Numbered from the stretch's first letter, positions 1 through 10,540 are shown. The stretch: 64,000 nucleotides of DNA from Pseudoxanthomonas sp. NC8 (GCA_025232375.1 CP060419.1:3037001-3101000); one strand, 5' to 3'. The notes: a model not told the origin generated them from the letters alone. Translations and numbers: made by a program.

Positions 1-100
1 CGCTGAATTCCAGGTCGCCGCGGATGACCACGTCGGCGCCGATCAGGGTGTCGATCGCAAAGCCGTCGCGCTGGGCGGACTTGTTCTTGAATGGATTCAT
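1..100 (-). CDS. Bactofilin (polymer-forming cytoskeletal protein), 3' part outside the window
   Basis: The minus-strand frame starts at an ATG at 98-100 and reads MNPFKNKSAQRDGF, then a segment with IDTLIGADVVIRGDLEF, before running off the window edge. The IGADVVIRGDL stretch is the opening of the bactofilin beta-helix domain (DUF583), which polymerises without nucleotide into filaments at the cell envelope. Its start overlaps the stop of the upstream DUF6776 gene by four bases (ATGA), so the two are translationally coupled. Only 33 residues are visible, so subfamily and length cannot be judged. Confidence 0.75.
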   Translation of the reverse strand, partial: MNPFKNKSAQRDGFAIDTLIGADVVIRGDLEFS

Positions 101-828
101 CTGTTTCCGCCACTCCCCGCGAGGGTCCAATCGAAAGTCTGGTCGGCGCCTCCGGCGCCGCCCCGCAGCGAGACTCGCACACGCTGCGGGGTGAAATCCT
201 TGGGCAGCATCACGTTGCCCGTCAGTTCCTTAAATAGCGGAACGAATAGTCCTGGCCCGGGCTGGATGGCTTCTGGTGCAGGTCGTCCCAGCTCACCGTC
301 GCCAGCTTGCCCGCGCGCACGCCTTCCACCGAGAAGCGCAACTGGCCCTGGCTGATCGCACCACGATTCAGGTTCTGGGTCAGCACCGCCCGGTAGTTCC
401 AGGTACCCGCTTCGGTCGGCGCGAATTCGATCGAATGCACGTTCAGGCCCTTGCGCTGGGCGGTGGAGCCGACCAGGCGCTCGTAGAAGGCCACGTCGGC
501 GCGCAACGCGGCGATCTCCTCGTCGCGCTCGGCCAGCGAGGACTGCAGTTCGTTGTTGGCGGCGCGGCTGATCTGGTCCGAGCGCGACAGCGTGATAAGG
601 CGCTGGTTGAGCTCGTCGAGCTGGCGCTGGCCCTGGGCGGCGGCCCGCTCGGCCGCGCGCAAGCGCCCCCGCGAGTCTCCCGAGCCCGGCGCCGCGTTCC
701 AGCTCGCCAGCATCCACACCGCGGCCAGCGAAAGCAGCCAGGCTGACCAGGATGGCGATGACCCGGCCACGGGCCGGGAACCCGGACGGGCCGGGCACGA
801 TGCGGAAACGGGGGACGGGTTCTGTCAT
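97..828 (-). CDS. DUF6776 family membrane protein (frameshifted in this sequence)
   Basis: Repaired, the protein is about 243 residues. It has a short basic N-terminus (MTEPVPRFRIVPG), one transmembrane segment near residues 25-45, a coiled coil rich in R, E, Q and A (about 55-120), and a soluble C-terminal domain with FAPTEAGTWNYRAVLTQNL. This matches DUF6776, usually found next to bactofilin in Xanthomonadaceae; its function is unknown, though the pairing suggests an envelope or shape role. Two frame changes are present. One is near 748. The other is near 233, where a family-typical Tyr-Phe-Lys-Glu is broken because TTCAAGG reads TTAAGG. The downstream half, through the C-terminus SLRGGAGGADQTFDW, is intact. 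The ATG at 828 was chosen because it precedes the basic leader and the membrane segment. Confidence 0.72.
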   Translation of the reverse strand: MTEPVPRFRIVPGPSGFPARGRVIAILVSLAAFAGRGVDAGELERGAGLGRLAGALARGRAGRRPGPAPARRAQPAPYHAVALGPDQPRRQQRTAVLAGRARRGDRRVARRRGLLRAPGRLHRPAQGPERAFDRIRADRSGYLELPGGADPEPESWCDQPGPVALLGGRRARGQAGDGELGRPAPEAIQPGPGLFVPLFKELTGNVMLPKDFTPQRVRVSLRGGAGGADQTFDWTLAGSGGNR

Positions 829-967
829 CGCGGGGAGTGACCTGGCAGGGGCCGGCCGGGCCCGTACCGATCTGCCTATACTGCGGAGGAGGCGGGCCAG
901 TCTAGCCCAGCCCCCGCCCCTTCCGGGGCCATGCCCCGCACTCGCCGCAGTACGGCAGGAGTGACCC

Positions 968-1558
968 ATGACCGACGCCCACCTGTACGTGATCGGGATC
1001 CTGCTGGCCTGGATGGCGGGGATCCGGGCCTACCTGACCGTGTTCGGAGTTGGCCTTGGCCGGGCTGCTCGGCTGGGTCGACCTGCCGCCGGCACTGGCG
1101 GCAACGCAGTCGTGGTGGGTGCTGGGCACCGCCGGCGCGCTGGCACTGGCCGAGTTCTTCGCCGACAAGATCCCCGGCGTGGATTCGGTCTGGGACCTAG
1201 TGCAGACCTGGCCCGGGTCCCGGCCGGCGCCTTCCTTACCGCGGCCACGCTGTCGCCGGACGGGCAGCTCGGTGCCGGCGCCCTCGCCGCAGGGGCCGGC
1301 GTGGCCCTGGCCAGCCACGGACTGAAAGCCGGTTCGCGCGCATTGCTCAACACCTCGCCCGAGCCGGCCAGCAACTGGATCGCCTCGGCAACCGAAGACA
1401 CGCTGGTGGTCGGCGGGCTGGCGCTGGCGATGGCGCATCCATGGATCGCCCTGCTGCTGGTGGTCGGTATCAGCGTCGTCGGCGCGCTGCTGGTGTGGTG
1501 GATCTGGCGAACGCTCAGCCGTGGCGTGCGGCGGCTGTTCACGCCGACCGGCACGTGA
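968..1558 (+). CDS. DUF4126 family membrane protein (two frame changes)
   Basis: Reading across two breaks gives about 196 residues: MTDAHLYVIGILLAWMAGIR, then LAGLLGWVDLPPALAATQSW, ALAEFFADKIPGVDSVWD, and a C-terminal hydrophobic block ending WIWRTLSRGVRRLFTPTGT. The ADKIPGVDSVWD stretch followed by small-residue-rich helices is typical of DUF4126, a multi-helix inner-membrane family of unknown function. The first break is an extra T in CCTGG at about 1055; the second is a missing C in ACCCTGG near 1203. A good Shine-Dalgarno (CAGGAG) precedes the ATG. The gene is divergent from DUF6776 across 139 bp, which must hold both promoters; no clear consensus is visible there. Confidence 0.7.
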   Translation: MTDAHLYVIGILLAWMAGIRAYLTVFGVGLGRAARLGRPAAGTGGNAVVVGAGHRRRAGTGRVLRRQDPRRGFGLGPSADLARVPAGAFLTAATLSPDGQLGAGALAAGAGVALASHGLKAGSRALLNTSPEPASNWIASATEDTLVVGGLALAMAHPWIALLLVVGISVVGALLVWWIWRTLSRGVRRLFTPTGT

Positions 1559-1633
1559 CCCGGCCACGCCCGACGGACTTGTCCTCATGAACACAGTTGG
1601 CCACATAATGCGGTCCCAGCAGGGGGAAGACTG

Positions 1634-3496
1634 ATGGCCGCACGAGAAAACGCCTCACTGCCGGAGGATTCGGCTGCGCGCCAGCGGCTGCGCGCCGAAA
1701 CTCCGCCACCGCAATACTGGCGCCGCTGGGCCCAGGATGCGCAGCACGACGACGCAACGGAACAGGCCGGCGGCGAACCGCCGTCTGCACGCACCCCCGC
1801 CCCGGGCCCGACGACCTCCGGCCCGCCCGGGCAGGAAGCGGCCGCCGAGTCGCCCTACCGCATCCTCATCGTCGAGGACGACCGCACCCAGGCGCTGTTC
1901 GCGCAAAGCGTGCTGCATGGCGCCGGGATGAAGGCCGAGGTGCAGATGCAACCGGAGGGCGTGATCGAAGCCATCGGCCGCTTCGATCCGGACCTGATCC
2001 TGATGGACCTGCACATGCCCGGGCTGGACGGCATGCGCCTGACCACGCTGATCCGGCAGCAGCAGGGATTCCAGCTGCTGCCGATCGTGTTCCTGACCGG
2101 CGATCCCGACCCGGAGCGCCAGTTCGAGGTGCTCGAAAGCGGCGCGGACGACTTCCTGACGAAACCGATCCGCCCGCGCCACCTGATCGCCGCCGTCTCC
2201 AACCGGATCCAGCGCACCCGCGCCCAGCTGCGCCAGCCGTCGGCCTCGACTAGCACGATGCTGCGGAGCCACCCGGAGACCGACCGGCAGCAACCCGCGG
2301 CTGGCTGCTGCAGCAGGTCGACCAGGCCTTGGCTGATCGCGCCCGCGGCGGCCTGTTCTTCATCGAGATCGCCAGCGCGCTGGGACTGCGCGAGCGCTAC
2401 GGCTATGCGGCCTTCGAACGGCTCATGACCGCGGCGGGCGTCTGCCTTTCGCGGATCGGCGCTCCGGCGCCGGTCGCGCGCCTGAACGACAACAGTTTCG
2501 TGACCCTGGCCCGCGACCTCGACGAGTCCGAGCTCGGACAGCATGCCCAGCGCCTGCGTGCCGGACTGGCCGAGCAGGGCTTTCCGGTGCGCGACGAGGA
2601 GCAGGTGCAGCTGCGCAGCGCCGTCGGCTATACCGCACTGTCGATCGGCTTCGAGGGCGCCGGCCCGGCGCTGGAAGCCACCGAGCGCAGCGCGCTGGCC
2701 GCCCGCCTGCACAGCGACGGCGTTGCCGCGTACGTACCGCGCAGCGACACCGAGGCGCAGGAACGCATGGCGATGCTGGAGGGACAGCTGGAGCTGGCCT
2801 ACCAGCCGATCGTCGCGGTGGCCGGCAACGAACAGGCCCAGTACCAGGTACTGCTCCGCCTGCGCCAGCCCGACGGTACGCTGCTGTCGGCCGGTAAGGT
2901 CGTGCCCGCGGCCGAAGCCAGCGGGCGCATCGCCGACCTCGACCAGCAGGTCATGGAACACGCGCTGGACATGATCGTCACGCGCACGACCGCCGGCAGC
3001 CCGCTGCGGCTGTTCGTGTCGCAGTCGCCGCGCACCCTGGCCCGCGAGGCCTTCGCCGACTGGCTGCTGCAGACGATCGCCGCACGCGGCATCGACGGCA
3101 CCTCCGTGGTCATCGACCTGCGCCTGGGCGATGCGCTGATCCACAGCGTGACCTGGGCGAATTCTGTCGCCGGTTGATGGGCGCGGGCGTGCAGTTCTGC
3201 CTGAGCCAGTTCGATCCGGGTCCGGACGCCGACGCACTGCTGGGCCAGCTGCCGCTGAGCTACGTCCGCATGGCCGGACGCTTCGCCGGCGCGCACGCCG
3301 ACGCGCAGTTGCGTGACCAGCTCCGCAGCACCATCGACCAGGCCCATCGCCTGGGCCTGCAGGTGATCGGCCAGCAGATCGAGGACCCGCAGGCCGCCGC
3401 GGCGATGTGGATGGGCGGCATCGACTACATCCAGGCAACCTGGTGCACTCGGTCGGCACCGAGCTCGACTTCGACTTCCAGAACGCGGTGCTGTGA
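1634..3496 (+). CDS. Response regulator with degenerate GGDEF and EAL domains
   Basis: About 620 residues after joining three frames. Residues 1-72 are a Pro/Ala-rich linker. Residues 75-190 are a receiver domain with the acidic pair EDD (81-83), the phospho-acceptor D125 in LILMDLHMPG and K177 in FLTKPI. The middle section is a GGDEF-like fold whose signature is LNDNSF, so cyclase activity is unlikely. The C-terminal EAL-like domain has YQVLLRL where catalytic enzymes have E-A/V-L, lacks the DDFG metal motif (SQFDPG instead) and lacks the KxD lysine, so it should not hydrolyse c-di-GMP and may instead be a receptor. Frame changes occur near 2280, 3160 (CCTGG context) and 3436 (CCAGGGC reads CCAGGC). 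The stop overlaps the start of the hybrid kinase (TGATG), so they are coupled and probably one signalling unit. Confidence 0.8.
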
Positions 3497-6062
3497 TGCC
3501 GGCACCGGCACCGGCGCAGCGCCGTGTCTGGCCCGTGCTCGCGGCGATGGCCGGCGCATGCACGCTGCTGGCAATCGGCCCAGGGCTGAGCGGGAATGCC
3601 TCGGCATCATGGGGGACCGTGTCGGCGGCCTGGCCTTGGCCACGCTGGTGTTCACCCTGGGCGCGGTGGTGTCCAGCGGCGCCTGGGCGCGCGACCTCAA
3701 CGAGGCCAATGCCCGGGCCGCCGCCGCCGAGGACGAATGCACCCTGCTGCAGCGTGACGTCAACCGCCACGACCAGCTCGAGCAGCAGTTGTTGCAGGCC
3801 AAGCGCGCGGCCGAGTCCGCGGTCCTTAGCCAAGGGCGAATTCCTTACCACGATGAGCCATGAGATCCGCACCCCGCTCAACGGCATCATCCCCATGCTG
3901 GACCTGGTGGCACGCGGCACCCTGGCTCCCGACCAGCGCGAGATGCTGCGCACCGCGCACGAATCCTCGCTGCAGCTGCTGCGAATCGTCGATGACATCC
4001 TCGACTACTCCAAGCTCGAAGCCAACCGGCTGGAACTGGAGATCACCAGTTTCAACCTGCGCGAGCTGCTGGAAGCGGTGCTGCTGCTGATGCAGCGGCA
4101 GGGCGAAGGCAAGGGATTGCACCTGGAACTGAACATCGACCCGAACGTGCGCCTGCCGGTGCGTGGCGATCCGGTGCGCCTGCGCCAGGTGCTCACCAAC
4201 CTGATCGGCAACGCGCTCAAGTTCACCGAGCGTGGAGGCATCTACCTTGGAGTGCGCCGCCTGGGCGAGACCGCGGCCCAGCACATGCTGCGCTTCGAGG
4301 TCCGCGATACCGGCATCGGCATCGGCCACGCGCAGCAGGCACGGCTGTTCCGCGCCTTCACCGGGCCGACGCCTCCACCACCCGGCTTTACGGTGGTACC
4401 GGTATAGGCCTGGCGATCTGCAAACGCATCGTCGACCTGATGGGCGGCCGCATCGGCGTGCAGTCCGAACCGGGCCAGGGCTCGACGTTCTGGTTCGAGA
4501 TCCCGCTGCTGAAAGTCATTGGCGACGTGCAGATCCGGCAGACCGCGCATGACGCGCGGCGGGTGCTGGCGATCACCCCGAACCTGCGCCAGCGCCAGCG
4601 CATCGCCCTGCTGCTGCCCAACTGGGGCATGTCCGTCAGCATCGTCGAGACCACCGGGAGGCGCTGGAACGCCTGCGCCAGCAGACCACCCCTGGGGCAG
4701 CCGGCCAGCTTTGTCGCCGTGGTCGCCGACTACGACGGCCTGCGCCACAGCGCACGCGCGCTGCATCGCGCGCTGACGCGCACGCCCGCATACGCCAACG
4801 TGCGACTGCTGTGGCTGTACGGAGATGAGGAGATCGCCGAGGACCTCCGCGAAGGGACGAGCATGCTGCCCCGCCTGGCACCCGATACGGACTTGCGCAG
4901 CGCCCTGCTTGAGCCCCTGCCCGCAGCCGAAGTGGCCAGTAGCGCCCCCGAACCGGCGCCGGTCGCGCTCCCCGCACCGGAACCCACCCCCTCCGAGCCG
5001 GCGCATCCCATGCCGCCGTCACGGCTGCTGCTGGTCGAAGACAACCCGGTCAACCTGCTCGTGGCGCAGAAGCTGCTGTCCGTGCTCGGCTACGAATGCG
5101 ATACCGCATCCAACGGCGAGGTCGCGCTTTCGCACATGGCAAGCGGCAGCTACGACCTCGTGCTCATGGACTGCCAGATGCCGGTGCTCGACGGCTATTC
5201 GGCCACCCGTCGCTGGCGTGAGCACGAAGCCGCGCAGGCCCCGGGCCGACGCCTGCCGATCGTGGCGATGACCGCCAACGCCATGGCCGGCGACCGCCAG
5301 CGTTGCCTGGATGCGGGCATGGACGACTACCTGTCCAAGCCGGTGGCGCGCGAGCAGCTCGAAGCCTGTCTGCGCCGCTGGCTGCGCACGGCGCCGGCGC
5401 GCAGCGCCGCCCCGCGCCCGCCGGAGCCGTCCCTCGACGCCGGTGACACACCGCCCGCGCCGATTTCGGAACCGGACGTGCCGGCAGCAGCCACGATCGC
5501 AGCCCCGGCAGTCCCCGCGTCGGTAACCGGTGCGGCAGCCGCGGGTCCTGCGCCGGTGACTGCGGGCCCGACGGTACCCGCGGTGTCGATCGAACCGGAC
5601 ATGCCCATCTTCGTTCCTGCAGCCACCGCTGCGCCGGCGACAGAGGCACCGGCCATCGAGGATGCGCCATCGTCGCAGCTGCCTCCGCCGCCGGTGCTCG
5701 AGCCGGAGATGCTGGACGAACTGCGCGAGATCGCCGGCGACGAGGCGCTGACCATCGTCAACCTGTTCCTGGAAGACGCGCCGCGTCTTGTCCGCCTCAT
5801 GGAACAGGCGTCGGCAATCCCCGACATGGAAATGATGCGCGAGGCGGCGCACGCGTTGAAATCATCCAGCGCCAACGTCGGCGCACTGGCGCTATCGGCC
5901 GCGGCCAAGCGCATCGAGCTTGGCGCGCGTGCACGCGCCCTCGACCGGCCCGCGGTGGCCGTCGCCTTGCTGATCGCCGAATTCGCGCGCGCGCGCGTGG
6001 CCTTGCAGGGCTGGCTCTCGACCGCTTCCGCGGCTCAGTCCTCGAGCTTGCTCAGCAGGTAG
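3496..6062 (+). CDS. Hybrid sensor histidine kinase (HisKA-HATPase-REC-Hpt)
   Basis: About 855 residues. The N-terminus has two hydrophobic segments (around [14 protein letters not shown] and [16 protein letters not shown]) and a short coiled coil ([15 protein letters not shown]). The catalytic core shows the H-box [13 protein letters not shown], the N-box [15 protein letters not shown], the G1 box DTGIGIG and the G2 box [20 protein letters not shown] receiver domain follows with [15 protein letters not shown] and the acceptor Asp in [13 protein letters not shown]. After a long Pro/Ala linker there is an Hpt domain with the phospho-His in [15 protein letters not shown]. No periplasmic sensory domain is visible. 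Frame changes lie near 3590, 3830 and 4362; at the last, ACCCAGGCC reads ACCGGGCC and breaks QADAS. The 3' end overlaps the convergent bfr gene by 28 bp. The partner is probably the coupled receiver/EAL-like protein upstream. Confidence 0.85.
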
Positions 6063-6504
6063 TTGGGTTCGCCGATCCGGTCGATGAGGTCGAGCTGGGT
6101 CTCGAGCCAGTCGACGTGCTCCTCCTCGGAGTCGAGGATCTTCGCGAACAACTGGCGGCTGACGTAGTCGCCGATGGACTCGGCATGGGCGATGGCCTCG
6201 CGTAGCACAGGCAGCCCTTCCATCTCCAGGTAAGGTCGCACTCGAGCAGCTCGCGTGGCGTTTCGCCGATGCGCAGCTTGCCCAGCGCCTGGAAGTTCGG
6301 CAGCCCTTCAAGGAACAGGATGCGCTCGGCCAGCCAGTCGGCGTGGCGCATCTCGTCGATCGATTCCTTGTACTCGTGCTCGGCCAGTTCCTTGAGGCCC
6401 CAGTTCTTCAGCATCTTCGAATGCAGGAAGTACTGGTTGATCGCGGTCAGTTCGTTGTACAGCGCCTTGTTGAGGTACCCGATGACCTTGGCGTCGCCCT
6501 TCAT
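6035..6504 (-). CDS. bfr: Bacterioferritin
   Basis: Encodes about 156 residues beginning [20 protein letters not shown]. The di-iron ferroxidase ligands sit at canonical positions: E18 in YNELTA, E51 and H54 in DEMRHADW, and E/H in the C-terminal EEEHVDW. M52 is the usual haem ligand of bacterioferritins. The protein forms a 24-subunit shell that oxidises and stores iron. A frame change at about 6235 breaks the segment ECDLKLEMEGLP; the observed text has CCTTACC where the family needs CTGAAGCTG. The ATG at 6504 was preferred over an upstream one at 6537 because bacterioferritins start MKGDxKVI. The gene lies 78 bp downstream of bfd on the same strand, the standard store-and-release pair. Confidence 0.92.
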
Positions 6505-6582
6505 GGCCTGCTCCAGCGTGCGGAAAACGGCATGCACTCTAGCGCGCCACCGCGGAGGGTGGGATAACGCGAATCGTGTGCA

Positions 6583-6833
6583 TCACGGCCGCAAGCCGTG
6601 ATGCGTCAGCCAGCGATCGGACGGGCGGAGGTCAGGCCGCGCGCAGGCCAGGATCGGCAGCGGCAGTTCGGCCTGCATCTCGGCGATCATCGAAGCGGCC
6701 ATGCCCATAAGCAGGAACCGCAGCTGGCGCCACAGCCGGTACGCATGGTCAGCTCGCCGATGCTGCCGCACCCGTTGTCCACGGCCTCGCGGATCTGGCG
6801 ATCGGTGACACCATTGCAGAGGCAGACATACAC
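6583..6833 (-). CDS. bfd: Bacterioferritin-associated ferredoxin
   Basis: Starting at a GTG at 6833 the protein reads VYVCLCNGVTDRQIREAV and then GCGASCGSC, the C-x-C...C-x2-C arrangement of the BFD-like [2Fe-2S] fold. Bfd docks on bacterioferritin and passes electrons through its haem to release stored iron. A frame change near 6710 (CCTGGGC context, shown as CTTATGGGC) joins this to a C-terminal extension MAASMIAEMQAELPLPI ending THHGLRP, for a total of about 83 residues, slightly longer than the classic 64-residue E. coli form. A Fur-like palindrome lies 44 bp upstream, which fits iron-repressed expression. Confidence 0.85.
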
Positions 6834-6876
6834 GGGCGCATACCGGTGGATGGAACTGGCACCATTCCAGCAAAGA

Positions 6877-6891
6877 TGAGAATAGTTGTCA
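6877..6891. promoter_or_regulatory. Fur-like box upstream of bfd
   Basis: The sequence TGAGAATAGTTGTCA fits the 7-1-7 Fur dyad TGATAAT-N-ATTATCA at 11 of 14 arm positions, with both outer TGA/TCA ends perfect. It lies in an AT-rich patch 44 bp upstream of the bfd GTG and 30 bp downstream of the rppH stop. Fur control of bfd is established in other proteobacteria; here it is inferred from sequence alone. Confidence 0.55.
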
Positions 6892-6920
6892 ATTACAGCC
6901 GCCGGGCCGGGCCCCTGCAT

Positions 6921-7521
6921 TCAGGCCGATGAACGCTGGCCCCGCGCGCCCCTCGGACGCTTGCGCGGGCGCTCGTGGCCGGCGCTGCTCCCGGGCAGCC
7001 ACGCCTCCTGGGCAGCGGACGGCATCTGCCGCAGCGTCGCCCCGCTGTCTCCGGCCAACGGTGCAAGGTGCCGCAGCGCGCGGGCATAGACCCCGCGCTT
7101 GAAGCTGACCACGTGCTCCACCGGGTACCAGAAGTCGACCCACCGCCAGCGATCGAACTCCGGTGTCTCTGTCGCATCGAAGCGCACCAGCGACTCATCG
7201 CCGAGCAGGCGCAGAAGGAACCAGACCTGCTTCTGGCCGATACAGACAGGACCTTCGCCCCCGCGGCGCACGGCCCTGCCCGGCAGCCGATAGCGCAGCC
7301 ATCCCGGGGTCGCACCAAGCACTTCCACGTGCTCGGGCGACAGTCCGGTTTCCTCGTGCAGCTCGCGGAACATGGCCTCCGTCGGGGTCTCGTCGCTGCG
7401 CATTCCCCCTTGCGGAAACTGCCAGCCATCCCGGCGCACGCGACGCGCCCAGAACACCTTGGCCATCCGGGCGCATCAGCACGATCCCGACGTTGGGCCT
7501 GTATCCGTCCGGATCGATCAC
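6921..7521 (-). CDS. rppH: RNA pyrophosphohydrolase (Nudix)
   Basis: Reads [20 protein letters not shown] from a GTG, then [19 protein letters not shown] after a break. The Nudix box is complete: G-G-M-x5-E...REL-HEETGL. The family removes pyrophosphate from the 5' end of mRNA to trigger decay. Conserved RppH segments FWARR, WQFPQGG and [11 protein letters not shown] are all present. The frame change at about 7461 is an extra A in GGCCAGGTG. The C-terminus carries a basic tail rich in R, P and K (about 30 residues) that the E. coli enzyme lacks in this form. The gene ends just before the Fur-like box of bfd. Confidence 0.92.
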
Positions 7522-7698
7522 GATGCGGACTCCAGAAATATTTCAACTGGCCCGACTCTGCCATGGCCCCGTCGGGGCCACAAGCGCCGCATTGACAGCG
7601 CGGTATGGAACATGAAGAATTCGCGGTTCTCCGCGCCGCCACGCACCCCGGGCTCACGCTCAGGATGATTCCAAGGCCAGCGGAACCGTTGGAATACT

Positions 7699-7775
7699 GG
7701 CTATGTAGCTCAGCCGGTTAGAGCACGGCACTCATAATGCCGGGGTCGGTGGTTCGAGTCCACCCATAGCCACCA
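7699..7775 (+). tRNA. tRNA-Met (CAU anticodon), elongator type
   Basis: A 77-nt cloverleaf with acceptor stem GGCTATG/CATAGCC, D-loop AGCTCAGCCGGTTAGAG, anticodon loop CTCATAA, T-loop GGTTCGAGTCC and an encoded 3' CCA. The strong similarity to proteobacterial elongator tRNA-Met argues against tRNA-Ile2, which shares the CAU anticodon. It differs from initiator tRNA because position 1 pairs. Confidence 0.95.
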
Positions 7776-7808
7776 GTTTTTCCAGCAAAATCAATGATTT
7801 AAAGTGAG

Positions 7809-7837
7809 AAAAGCCCGCCATCGATGCGGGCTTTTTT
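7809..7837 (+). terminator. Intrinsic terminator after tRNA-Met
   Basis: Stem GCCCGC (7813-7818) pairs with GCGGGC (7826-7831) around a CATCGAT loop, followed by six T and preceded by four A, so it could act in both directions. It lies 37 bp after the tRNA CCA. Confidence 0.85.
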
Positions 7838-7941
7838 GCGTCCGGCAGAGTCCGCGCCGCGCAACGGCACCCTGTCATGGAGCCTGTGGCAGCGCCTATG
7901 ATCGGCCCTCGGCCGGTGAGTGGCCGGTTCCGGGGAGATCA

Positions 7942-10417
7942 ATGAAGGCGGCAATCCCAGGGGCTGCGGCCCTTTGTTTCTGCGCGGGTGCGGTCAAGGC
8001 CGAATCCAGGCTCAAGCTCAACGAACAGGGCTATCTGGAGGCGCCTGGACTGAATGTCACGGTCTTTGCCGACATCTATCCGGACGGCCACCAGACCGGC
8101 GTCACCGTCATCCAGCATGGCGAGCGCGTGGCCGCCAACGGCGATCTACGCCTGGAGCCGTCGCCGGGACAGTGGTCGCCGATGCCCGCCGCGGTCGGCA
8201 AGCCGGTACTGGATCCGGTCGCCGGCGCGGTGACCCAGACCCTGCGATATCCCGACGAAAGCAAGGATCGCAAGGGCTTCAACCCGATCGAATATCCGGA
8301 CCTGCACTTCACCTACCACGTGCGCGTGGCGCCGCTGGAGGGCAACGCGTTCCAGGTGGTCGTCGACCTCGACAAACCGTTGCCGGTGGAGTGGGAAGGC
8401 AAGGTCGGCTTCAACTTCGAACTGTTTCCCACCGACCTGTTCGGCAAAGTCGCAGCTGATGGACGATGCGTCGGGCACCTTCCCGCGCCAGGCCAACGGC
8501 CCGGTCCGCAACGACCACGGCCAGCTCGTCGCCGCACCGATGGCAGCAGGCAGGACGCTGATCGTCGCCCCCGAAAGCGACCTGCAGCGCCTGCGGATCG
8601 AGAGCCGCAGCGGGCGCCTGGAACTGCTCGATGGACGCGGCAATTTCAACAACGGCTGGTACATCGTGCGCGAGACGACGCGTCCTGGCGCCACCGCCAA
8701 CGCGGTGTCCAGGTGATCACGCCGAACGTCGATCCCGGCTGGCGCTACGCCCCGGTGGTGCAGGTCTCGCAGGTCGGTTACCGGCCGGGTAAGGCGAAGA
8801 CGGTGGTGATCGAACAGGACAAGCGCGACCAGCGCGCCGATCCGCTGGTCCTGTACCGCATGACCGAAGCCGGCCCGCGTGAAGTGGAACGCTTCACGCC
8901 AAGATCGTGGGGCCAGTTCCTGCGCTACCAGTACCTGACCGCCGACCTGGGCAAGGTCACCGAGCCGGGCATGTACGAGCTCGAGTATCGCGGTCGCAGG
9001 ACGCACGCCTTCCGCATCGCCGACGACGTGTACGACCGCGGCGTGTGGCAGCCCACGCTCGAATATTTCCTGCCGGCGCAGATGTGCCACATGCTGGTCC
9101 AGGAGAACTACCGCACCGCCTGGCACGGACTGGACCACCGGGACGACGCGCGCATGGTAAGGCCGGGCGTGCACTTCGACGGCTACGACCAGGGCGCGGA
9201 CAGGTTGACCCGCTACAAGCCCGGCGAGCGCGTGCCCGGCCTGACTTCCGGCGGATGGCACGACGCGGGCGACTACGACCTGCGCGTGGAGAGCCAGATG
9301 GGCACGGTCTGGCTGCTGGCGAAGATGGTCGAGGAATTCGGCCTGGACTACGACAGCACCAGCATCGATAAGGCGAAGAAGCAGGTACAGATGTTGAGGC
9401 CCGACGGCGCCAGCGACGCACTGCAGCAGGTCGAACACGGCCTGCTCAGCGTGCTCGGCGGCTACCGGGCGATGGGCCGCACCTATCGCGGCATCATCGA
9501 ACCGACGCTGGCGCAGTACACGCTGCTGGGCGACGTCACCACGCAGAGCGATGGCCTGCAGTACGACCCGTCGCTGGCCTGGCGCGCGCACCGGCACGAC
9601 CTCGTCCATCGCCGATGACCGCTGGGTGTTCACCGAGGACAACCCCGACCGCGAGCTGGACACGGCCGCGGGCCGCAGCCACGGCCGCGCGCGTGCTGCA
9701 GAAGACCAATCCGCGCATGGCCGCCGAAGCGCTGGCCGCGGGTAAGGGACCTCTATGCGCGCGCGATCGACCGCGCCGACAAGCTGAAACCGAAGGTATT
9801 CGCCTCGGCCGAACTCGCCCGCAGCACGCGCGAGCGCGCCTACGTGGACCGCCTGCTGGCGATGAAGTCCGACATCGTCGCCCACATCGATAAGGCGGGC
9901 CCGTCGCTGGCCGAAGCGCTGCCACTGATCGACGATGCCGCCTTCCTGCGCGAGGTCGACGCGGCCGTGCAGGCGCGCATAAGGCCCGGCTGGCCGAACA
10001 GGCCACGCATACGCCGTACGGGGTGCCGTACGTGCCGTACATCTGGGGGCCGGCTGGGACATCCAGAAGTTCGGCGTGGACCAGTACTTCTTCCGCAAGG
10101 CCTTGGCCGCAGCACACGCCGGACACCCTGCAGATGGAAGCGCTGAATTTCGTGCTGGGCGTGCACCCGGGCAACAACACCGAGTCGTTCGCCTCCGGCG
10201 TGGGCGCGCGGTCGGCGACGGTCGCCTATGGCACCAACCGCGCCGACTGGAGCTACATCCCCGGCGGCGTCATCTCCGGGACCGCGCTGATCCGGCCGGA
10301 CCTGCCGGAGCTGAAGGTCTGGCCGTATTTCTGGCAGCAGCGCGAATACGTCATGGGCGGCGGCGCGGAGAACTTCATGTTCCTGGCGCAGCCGCATCGC
10401 AGCACGACGGGCGATAG
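7942..10417 (+). CDS. Glycoside hydrolase family 9 (cellulase-like), secreted; many frame changes
   Basis: About 825 residues when joined. It begins MKAAIPGAAALCFCAGAVKA, a signal peptide, followed by a long N-terminal beta-rich region. An Ig-like CelD N-terminal domain covers roughly residues 260-350 (VVQVSQVGYRPGKAKTVVIE). The GH9 catalytic domain shows TSGGWHDAGDYDLRVESQM, where the paired Asp residues are the catalytic-base region of the family, and NFVLGVHPGNN and GTNRADWSYIPGG near the C-terminus. Expected activity is on beta-1,4-glucans; the substrate is not readable. At least seven frame changes are present (near 8445, 8705, 9580, 9660, 9740, 9985, 10050 and in the last codons), most in CCTGG, CAGG or TAAGG contexts. 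The stop at 10415-10417 assumes one lost G in CAGGCC at about 10390. RBS GGGGAG precedes the ATG. Confidence 0.75.
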
Positions 10418-10540
10418 GATCGCTTGCGCCCCACGGTCGCCGGCCGCGAGCGGACCGGCGGCTGGCCCACGCCCGGATCCGCGGCGCCCGCGTGGTTCCA
10501 CTCGATGGCGCGGCTGCGCCCCGCCATCGGTGGAGAGGCC

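Noticed and set aside
1855-3459. A 534-codon minus-strand frame
   Set aside because: Antisense to the receiver/degenerate EAL gene; low-complexity Arg/Ser/Pro text.
8146-10098. A 650-codon open frame on the minus strand
   Set aside because: Antisense shadow of the GH9 gene, whose catalytic motif and signal peptide are clear on the plus strand.
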